Shown here in pieces: positions 33,988 to 39,743 of a DNA stretch of 39,743 bases. The position numbers and the translations under genes were made by a program. Position 1 is the first letter of the stretch. The number at the start of each line of letters is the position of its first letter. The stretch is from positions 1-39,743 of the forward strand of contig NZ_WANV01000037.1 of the NCBI RefSeq assembly GCF_015521605.1, read 5' to 3'. The notes beneath the pieces were generated by a model. It was not told the origin of the DNA. It saw only the letters and a list, made by a program, of their open reading frames with translations, and ran no database searches. Origin of the DNA: Thermococcus sp. GTDB lineage: Archaea > Methanobacteriota_B > Thermococci > Thermococcales > Thermococcaceae.

Positions 33988-34470
33988 CTAAGGGCTCTTT
34001 GACGCGGGAGGATTTAACGCTTTTGTCCTCAGCCCCTCCGCGAACTCTCTGGCCTTTCTTAGGTCCCTCTCGTTCGGGTGTCCTTTGTTGAGGCCGCCTA
34101 TCTTAGCCAGCCAGCCGTTCGTGTCCCAGCCCCTGCACGAGAACTCCCCGATGATTTCAAAGCCCTTCTCTATAAGCTTCCTCTTCAGCCTCCTGTGGTT
34201 GTACCATCTGATGTTCATGCCTGCGGTGGAGAAAATGAAGGCCTTCTTCCCTTCGACTTTTGGGAGGTTCTCAACGAGCTTGAAGAGGCCCCAGTGGTGC
34301 CTCCACCAGTATATCCCGGAGCCGAAGCCTATGAGGTCGTACTTCAGAAGCTCCTCCGGCTTCACCTTCCAGGGCTTGACCATATCCGCCCCGAGGACTT
34401 CGGCGATGACCCTTGCTACCTTCTCCGTGTTCCGGTGATGTATCGAGACATAGACTATGAGGGCCCTCAT
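33988..34470 (-). CDS. Flavodoxin family protein
   Basis: A 160-residue soluble protein with a flavodoxin-type start MRALIVYVSIHHRNTEKVA, in which HHRNT sits at the FMN phosphate loop. Aromatic-rich GSGIYWWRHHW (about 50-60) and the strand KKAFIFSTAGM follow, fitting the flavin-contacting loops. It should bind FMN and carry electrons. Its start overlaps the stop of the DUF523-like Fe-S gene by four bases, so it could supply that protein with electrons; this is an inference from coupling alone. Confidence 0.85.
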   Translation of the reverse strand: MRALIVYVSIHHRNTEKVARVIAEVLGADMVKPWKVKPEELLKYDLIGFGSGIYWWRHHWGLFKLVENLPKVEGKKAFIFSTAGMNIRWYNHRRLKRKLIEKGFEIIGEFSCRGWDTNGWLAKIGGLNKGHPNERDLRKAREFAEGLRTKALNPPASKSP

Positions 34471-35036
34471 AGGGCCTCCTCCAGCCTTCTAAGGCTTCCC
34501 CCTATGTCCTCCTTGTCGAACTCCAGGTAAACCGCCCCAGGGAACCTCGCCATCAGTATCTCGAAAAGTATCCCGGGCAAAGGCTTGAGCTTAAAGCCTC
34601 CCTCCTCCACAAGTCCCTTCGAGCGCTCAAGCCTCTCCTCCTTGCTCAGGTAGAAGAACTCCTGCATCGCCCTGTAGGGATAGCCTTCCGGGTCGCTTGA
34701 GCTCGTGTGGAAGACGCCGCAGGTCGGGGAGCCTTTAACCCCGACGAAGACGACCTTCTCGGGCTTCTCCTCCGTCAGAACCCTCCCTATGAAGTCCGCT
34801 ATCACCTTTGCCCTCTCACGCATGCCAAGCCTCTCGTAAACCTCCCTGCTCGCCGGTGCCCGCGGCCAGCCGATTAAGGCATATTCGGGGCACGGATAGG
34901 CAAAGACCTGCCAGTCATCGCCGAGCTTCCCGATAAGCTCGCGGAGCCGCTTTGCGGTTTCGTACTCCTTCTCCTTCGGCCCTCTGTAAACGTAAAAGGG
35001 GCTCAGGAGGCAGGGGGCTACTATCAGGAGCTTCAT
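34467..35036 (-). CDS. DUF523/TudS-like protein with three conserved cysteines
   Basis: A 189-residue soluble protein. The pattern PCLLS (Cys9), PCPEY (Cys49) and GSPTCGV (Cys106) matches the three-cysteine spacing of DUF523/TudS proteins. There the cysteines bind an Fe-S cluster and some members remove sulfur from thiouracil. The N-terminal hydrophobic strand and the GVKGSPTCG loop near the end support this. The C-terminal 80 residues are less familiar. It is coupled on both sides by four-base overlaps, to the kinase upstream and the flavodoxin downstream. A redox or sulfur-related activity is the best guess; the substrate is unknown. Confidence 0.65.
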   Translation of the reverse strand: MKLLIVAPCLLSPFYVYRGPKEKEYETAKRLRELIGKLGDDWQVFAYPCPEYALIGWPRAPASREVYERLGMRERAKVIADFIGRVLTEEKPEKVVFVGVKGSPTCGVFHTSSSDPEGYPYRAMQEFFYLSKEERLERSKGLVEEGGFKLKPLPGILFEILMARFPGAVYLEFDKEDIGGSLRRLEEAL

Positions 35037-35605
35037 CCGACCACCTCTTTGATTATCTCTTCCACCCTCCTTCTCAGCTCCTCGAGGGTCCCCTCGTTGA
35101 CAATGATGTAATCCGCCAGGCTCTTCAGCTCGCCCGTGCGGTATAGGCGCTCCTCGGCGTCGTCCATCGCCTTAAAGTCGGCAAAGCTCTTTATACCTTT
35201 ATCCTTGCTCGCCTTTCTCTTTATAAGGCGCTCGAACCTTACCTCCGGGCTTGCCTCGACGTAGATGACCTTTCCGCCGAGTCTCTTAACGGCCCTTATC
35301 TCTCCCTCGGAGCGGACGCCGTCTATGACGACCTTCTCGCAGTGTCTCATCTTGTCAACGGCGAGCCTTATGAGTACGTCCTCGCCATAGGTCTCCTTGA
35401 GGTACTTCCCGAACTCTATGAGCCTGTCCCGCGTCGGCTCGGCCTTCTCAGGCAGCTCTGGAATCCACGAGTAGTCCGAGACGTTGTGGGTGAGCAGGTC
35501 TATCAGCGGGTCGCTGCAGGAAACCCTGCAGAATCCCTTCTCCTCGAAGAACTTTGCAACCGTCGTCTTTCCGGCGGCTATCTTTCCAACGACGCCCACT
35601 ATCAT
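35033..35605 (-). CDS. UPF0200-type P-loop kinase
   Basis: A 190-residue P-loop protein with Walker A GKIAAGKTT (Lys13) and the order of motifs of the dephospho-CoA/nucleoside kinase group: SCSDPLIDLL (about 30-40), VVIDGVRSEGEI near 95, and RFERLIKRKAS near 126. UPF0200 proteins occur mainly in archaea and are assumed to be small-molecule kinases. ATG 35605 overlaps the stop of the upstream gene (ATGA); GTG 35614 is an alternative. It is part of the five-gene run from 36402 to 33411. Confidence 0.85.
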   Translation of the reverse strand: MIVGVVGKIAAGKTTVAKFFEEKGFCRVSCSDPLIDLLTHNVSDYSWIPELPEKAEPTRDRLIEFGKYLKETYGEDVLIRLAVDKMRHCEKVVIDGVRSEGEIRAVKRLGGKVIYVEASPEVRFERLIKRKASKDKGIKSFADFKAMDDAEERLYRTGELKSLADYIIVNEGTLEELRRRVEEIIKEVVG

Positions 35606-36402
35606 TTTCTCCACATCCTCCAGATTAGATTCGCCCCGTCGGTCGATTCCATAAGCCCCTCATAGGTCAGGGAAGTGATGAACCTGATCAACGCCTTTTT
35701 GTCGTAGACTGTCGGCATATCGAAGCCGAAGAGATATTTCAGCTCGAAGAAGCCTATATGAAGCAGCCGGAAGGGGTTGAGAAGGGCCACTTCCCTCTCG
35801 AACCTCAGGCCGAAGGGAAAGTCAGCTAGGACGAGCTCCGCTTCGCGCTTCTCCGCGATTTTACGCAGCTTCTCCCCGTCCGGAAAAAACAGTTCCCCGG
35901 GTTCGGCCTCTATCGGCTCGTACTCCAGCCTCGGGAACGCGTACCTGATCCCAACGGCATCGTGGGGAAGGTTCAGCCTCCTGGCAAAGCCGAGCAGGGC
36001 CCTCGCGTTGAAGCTTAGGAAGACTAGCGTTTTGACGTCCCCCTTCACGTCGGGCCACTTCCTGGGCGGAAACTTCTTTTCGGCCTCAATTATCGGGAGG
36101 AGGAACTCAAGCTCCGTGCCCCTAATCAGGTTCTCGGCCTCTTCCAGCTTTCTCCTCTTTATCCCCAGGTCAAGGTTTGAATAAACGGTTACCTGTCTAA
36201 CGCCGAGCCTCTCGCGGAGCTTCCCGATGACGAAGCTGTTGCCTATGACGACGCTCTTGTCGGTTCTGTCGTGGGCGATGATGAAGAGCTTGTCCCCTTC
36301 CGGGTCGTAGCGGACCTCGTCTATCCTGAACGGGCTCTCGGGAAAGCCGTTCTCCCGCCTTATTTCTGTGACCAGCTCTGATATCCCTTCGACCGTGAAC
36401 AT
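35602..36402 (-). CDS. Conserved hypothetical protein
   Basis: A 266-residue soluble protein with no motif that I recognise. It has mixed strands and helices (LFIIAHDRTDKSVVIGNSF, TLVFLSFNARALLGFARRL) and a C-terminal winged-helix-like end (YDKKALIRFITSLTYEGLM). The alternation of nucleotide-like strands near the start suggests an alpha/beta fold. ATG 36402 has GGGAGGGACC upstream; the TATA box CCTTAAAAGC lies near 36431-36440. It heads the minus-strand operon and its stop overlaps the kinase start. The gene is divergent from the ECF S component gene. Confidence 0.75.
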   Translation of the reverse strand: MFTVEGISELVTEIRRENGFPESPFRIDEVRYDPEGDKLFIIAHDRTDKSVVIGNSFVIGKLRERLGVRQVTVYSNLDLGIKRRKLEEAENLIRGTELEFLLPIIEAEKKFPPRKWPDVKGDVKTLVFLSFNARALLGFARRLNLPHDAVGIRYAFPRLEYEPIEAEPGELFFPDGEKLRKIAEKREAELVLADFPFGLRFEREVALLNPFRLLHIGFFELKYLFGFDMPTVYDKKALIRFITSLTYEGLMESTDGANLIWRMWRK

Positions 36403-36467
36403 GGTCCCTCCCAAGGTATCTCCGGGGCGCTGCTTTTAAGGGTTCTTTTTGGGTTCCTTGCCTGATA

Positions 36468-36508
36468 TTCCATATATGGAACAAAAATTTATAAATTATG
36501 GAACAAAA
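36468..36508 (+). promoter_or_regulatory. Operator-like repeats flanking the TATA box of the ECF S component
   Basis: A perfect 14-bp palindrome TTCCATATATGGAA (36468-36481) overlaps the first of two exact 12-bp direct repeats, TATGGAACAAAA (36475-36486 and 36497-36508). The repeats are 22 bp apart, about two helical turns. The TATA box TTTATAAAT (36488-36496) lies between them, about 37 bp before ATG 36529. A protein bound here would block TBP, so repression is likely. The regulator is unknown. Confidence 0.7.
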
Positions 36509-36528
36509 GTCCGCACCGGGGTTTGACC

Positions 36529-37119
36529 ATGAGGATGAGTTCAAGGGAGATAGCTGTAATCGGAATGATGCTGGGGCTCTCGCTAATGCTTGAGGTTATT
36601 CCAGTGGAGATGCCCACAGTCTGGGGCATGAAAATAGACCTCGTAGCGGTCCCCATAATAATGGCCTACCTCATCACTGGCTTTGCCGGCGGTCTCATTG
36701 CGGTGTTCCTGCTGTTCGTTGGGCTGGGGCTCATATCATCGGCGAGCTGGCTGGGCGGCATGATGAAGGCGACTGCGACCTTCAGCGTTCTCGTCGGGCT
36801 GGAAGTATCAAGAAGGCTCACCCACTTTGACTTCGAGAACGCAGAGGGAAGGAGAACCGTGGCCTTTGCAGTCCTGGCTTTCCTGATAGGCATCGCGGTC
36901 AGGGTCCCCCTGATGGTTGCCCTGAACTACTACGTGGCCCTTGAGATATGGCTGGGCGTTCCGCAGGAGAAGGTCGTTGAGGTGGTCGAGACCTGGACTG
37001 GGGTTCCCTTCTGGATCGCCATAGGTCTGCCCAACGTCATTCAGAGTGCCATCGACGTCTTTGTTGGCCTTGCAGCAACGATCCCGGTGCTAAGGCGCGT
37101 TCCGCACCTGCTGAAGTGA
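36529..37119 (+). CDS. ECF transporter S component (vitamin uptake, RibU-like)
   Basis: A 196-residue hydrophobic protein with about six membrane segments and the arrangement of an energy-coupling factor substrate-binding subunit: AVIGMMLGLSLMLEVIP, then GMKIDLVAVPIIMAYLITGFAGG, similar to the KIDLSDIP region of riboflavin-type S components. No ATPase or T component is adjacent, so it should share a distant ECF module. The ligand is inferred (riboflavin is the nearest match), not shown. ATG 36529 follows GGGGTTTG. Repeats overlapping its promoter suggest it is repressed by an abundant ligand. Confidence 0.72.
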   Translation: MRMSSREIAVIGMMLGLSLMLEVIPVEMPTVWGMKIDLVAVPIIMAYLITGFAGGLIAVFLLFVGLGLISSASWLGGMMKATATFSVLVGLEVSRRLTHFDFENAEGRRTVAFAVLAFLIGIAVRVPLMVALNYYVALEIWLGVPQEKVVEVVETWTGVPFWIAIGLPNVIQSAIDVFVGLAATIPVLRRVPHLLK

Positions 37120-37142
37120 AAGATGAAAAGTTGGAAAAGGGC

Positions 37143-37598
37143 TCATAGGTTGCCCAGTATCTCCTCTTCTTCCATCGTTCTCTCGCAGTAGTGGCAGCGC
37201 ACCTTTAGGGGCTCCCGGGAGACGACGTGGAACTTTGAGACGGTGTACTCGTGGTTGCTGACGCAGTTTGGATTGGCACAGCGGAGGATTCCGCTTATCT
37301 CGTCGGGAATCTCAACCTTGAACTTCTCGGCCACCTTGTAGTCCCGCACTATGTTGACGGTGGCCGTCGGGGCGATGAGTGCTATCTTGTTGACCTCCTC
37401 CTCGCTCAGGAACCTGCCCTCTATCTTGACGATGTCCTTTCTTCCGAGCTTTCCGCTGTGGACGTTCGAGGCGAGAAGGAGGACGCCGCCGTTCGGCCTG
37501 TTGAGGCGGAGTATCTCGATGACCTTCAGCCCCTTTCCTGCCGGGATGTGGTCTATGACGGTTCCCTCTCTGATGGCGGTAACCTTGAGCTCGGCCAT
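37143..37598 (-). CDS. pyrI: Aspartate carbamoyltransferase regulatory subunit
   Basis: A 151-residue PyrI with the allosteric N-terminal domain (about 1-97; GTVIDHIPAGKGLKVIEIL, the conserved nucleotide-binding start). The C-terminal zinc domain is built on Cys107, Cys112, Cys135 and Cys138 (RCANPNC and RCHYCER). It binds the catalytic PyrB trimers and confers CTP/UTP feedback in pyrimidine synthesis. ATG 37598 follows immediately after the pyrB stop at 37599, so the two subunits are made together. T-rich minus-strand sequence (37120-37142) lies after its stop. Confidence 0.98.
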   Translation of the reverse strand: MAELKVTAIREGTVIDHIPAGKGLKVIEILRLNRPNGGVLLLASNVHSGKLGRKDIVKIEGRFLSEEEVNKIALIAPTATVNIVRDYKVAEKFKVEIPDEISGILRCANPNCVSNHEYTVSKFHVVSREPLKVRCHYCERTMEEEEILGNL

Positions 37599-38644
<1,046 letters not shown>

Positions 38645-39535
38645 ATGAAGACACCCAGCGTGTACGTGGCCGAAGAACTGATGCCGTTCCTCAGGGCGAA
38701 GATAGCTGAGAGGCTTTACCGTGAAGGGATGAAGCAGTCCCAGATAGCGGGGTACCTGGGTATAACGCAGGCGATGGTCAGCAAGTATCTGGCGGGGAGA
38801 TACAAAACTCCCCCTGAAGAGGTTACACGAAGGCTGGAGGACATAGCCAACGACGTTTCTAACTTCATCCTGTTCGGAGGGAGCAGGGAGGATGCCGTGC
38901 TTCTTGTGGCGAGACGCGTATTCGAGCTCTTTCAGAGCGGTTTTCTGTGCAGGTTCTACGCCGAATACGCCGGGGTGAGCGAGGAGGCGTGTCGCTCGCT
39001 CTTCTCTGTGGGTTCCAGCCGCGGCGAGATACTTGAGGTTCTGAACATGGCGCTCAACGAGCTCCTAAAGGACGAAAGCTTTCCCTCCCTCATTCCCGAA
39101 GTCAGAAGCAACTTTGCCTACTCCCTTTCGTCCCCGAGGAGCATTGAGGACGTTGCGGCTATCCCCGGGAGGATAACTGCCGTTAAGGGCAAGGCCTTTG
39201 CCCTGCCGCCAGAATTTGGGGCGAGCACCTTCACCGCAGGGATACTCGTTAAGCTGGCCGATATAAGGCCCGAGGTACGGAGCGTCCTCAACATCAGGTA
39301 CGGGCCGGACGTGGAGAAGGCCATTGAAGCGGCCGGCTTCAAGGTCGTCCGGGTAAAAACAGGGGGGCTGAGTGAGGATGACGCCATAAGGACAATCGCG
39401 GAAGTCTTCCGGGAGGACTCCTACGATGCTGTTATTGACGTTGGAGGCTTTGGAGTGGAGCCCCTCGTGTACCTCTTTGGAAAGCACCCCATAGAGGTCG
39501 TTGAGAAGCTCAAGAGGCTGGTGAGGAACCTTTGA
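38645..39535 (+). CDS. thiR: ThiR-type thiamine regulator (HTH + ThiN domain)
   Basis: A 296-residue protein. Residues 20-55 form a helix-turn-helix (GMKQSQIAGYLGITQAMVSK). The C-terminal part (about 115-296) is a ThiN-type domain (IEDVAAIPGRITAVKGKAF, VLNIRYGPDVEKAI, AVIDVGGFGVEPLVYLFG). Fused HTH-ThiN proteins of archaea were described as ThiR, repressors of thiamine genes that sense thiamine phosphates. ATG 38645 is preceded by AGGGTGGT. No thiamine genes lie beside it except possibly outside the window. Its TGA overlaps the TTG start of the VanZ-like gene. Confidence 0.88.
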   Translation: MKTPSVYVAEELMPFLRAKIAERLYREGMKQSQIAGYLGITQAMVSKYLAGRYKTPPEEVTRRLEDIANDVSNFILFGGSREDAVLLVARRVFELFQSGFLCRFYAEYAGVSEEACRSLFSVGSSRGEILEVLNMALNELLKDESFPSLIPEVRSNFAYSLSSPRSIEDVAAIPGRITAVKGKAFALPPEFGASTFTAGILVKLADIRPEVRSVLNIRYGPDVEKAIEAAGFKVVRVKTGGLSEDDAIRTIAEVFREDSYDAVIDVGGFGVEPLVYLFGKHPIEVVEKLKRLVRNL

Positions 39536-39743
39536 GGCGGAGATTTCTTCCCCAGTACATACTCCTCCTTTTGTTTCTGAACCTCGCGCCGGGAACCCCA
39601 TCATCCCCCGTACAGAACGGGGACAAGCTTGTGCACTTCTTCGAGTTTTTTCTCCTCGGTCTCATTGGGTGGTCACTGTGGGCCTACCTGCTCCCGCTGC
39701 CGGTTCTCCTGGAATCCCTGCAGCTCTTCGTTCCCGGGAGGAC
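39532..39743 (+). CDS. VanZ-like membrane protein, N-terminal fragment
   Basis: The frame opens with TTG at 39532, inside the thiR stop (TTGA), preceded by GGTGAGG at a normal distance, and runs off the end of the window after 70 codons. The product has a first membrane helix (QYILLLLFLNLA) and then the VanZ signature NGDKLVHFFEFFLLGLI, a second helix, and LESLQLFVPGR, which matches the E..Q..PGR element of VanZ-like proteins. VanZ-like proteins of unknown role are common in archaea. Translation is coupled to thiR. Confidence 0.75.
   Translation, partial: MRRRFLPQYILLLLFLNLAPGTPSSPVQNGDKLVHFFEFFLLGLIGWSLWAYLLPLPVLLESLQLFVPGR

Noticed and set aside
36421-36528. CRISPR-like or IS-end interpretation of the repeats before the ECF gene
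   Set aside because: Only two 12-bp copies flanking a TATA box, no spacers and no transposase; an operator fits better.

Overview
The window is chromosomal DNA of a hyperthermophilic archaeon of the order Thermococcales, most likely a Thermococcus. The evidence is GGTGA/GGAGG ribosome binding sites a few bases before most starts, TTTAAA/TTTATA-type TATA boxes with very short leaders, a Thermococcales DUF257 protein, a CGP-CTERM-like surface anchor, an HTH-ThiN regulator (ThiR), archaeal pyrBI, and no bacterial -35/-10 promoters. Genes are dense, GC-rich and mostly ordinary. There is no CRISPR array, transposase or integrase. No gene-free stretch exceeds about 250 bp.

Layout. 1-1620: the 5' end of a probable malic enzyme (minus), tRNA-Ala(CGC) and an M20 metallopeptidase. 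1676-6018: an exported, membrane-anchored Lon-type (S16) protease, then a plus-strand operon of USP-like protein, ArsB/NhaD-type permease and USP. 6015-10191: a small membrane protein plus an ArsR-like regulator (minus), then tldD and pmbA/tldE with a lipoprotein gene inserted antisense between them. 10255-13125: a DUF257 protein and a membrane-anchored, CGTase-like GH13 enzyme. 13122-20992 (minus): a PH/SHOCT protein and a five-gene MoxR / DUF58 / transglutaminase-like membrane operon. 21096-24074 (minus): a large FG-GAP/PKD surface protein.

24308-25084 encodes a BtpA-family protein. 25223-29823 is a tightly coupled operon of exported or membrane-tethered proteins that I cannot assign to a known system: a secreted protein with a Ca-binding-like motif, a membrane-anchored protein of repeated Asp-rich loops, a 43-residue membrane protein starting on GTG, an anchored beta-rich protein and a lipoprotein. 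It is the best candidate here for an undescribed system. 29845-32244 holds a small membrane protein, a PH-like protein and phosphoglucosamine/phosphohexomutase. 32325-33374 is a strikingly AT-rich orphan membrane gene, probably acquired. 33411-36402 (minus) is a five-gene run: unknown protein, UPF0200-type kinase, DUF523/TudS-like Fe-S protein, flavodoxin, and a YdjM-type membrane hydrolase. 36529-37119 is an ECF transporter S component with an operator-like repeat around its TATA box. 37143-38525 is pyrBI, divergent from thiR (38645-39535). thiR overlaps the start of a VanZ-like gene that runs off the end.

The most notable points are: the uncharacterised surface operon with its small coupled ORF; the lipoprotein reading frame that runs 204 bp into tldD on the other strand, where one silent tldD change would restore a stop; the Cys-to-Ser change in the transglutaminase-like active site; the odd codon usage of the MoxR gene inside an otherwise normal operon; the AT-rich orphan; and the 22-bp-spaced repeats flanking a TATA box. 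All family calls come from reading motifs by eye; no database search was run.
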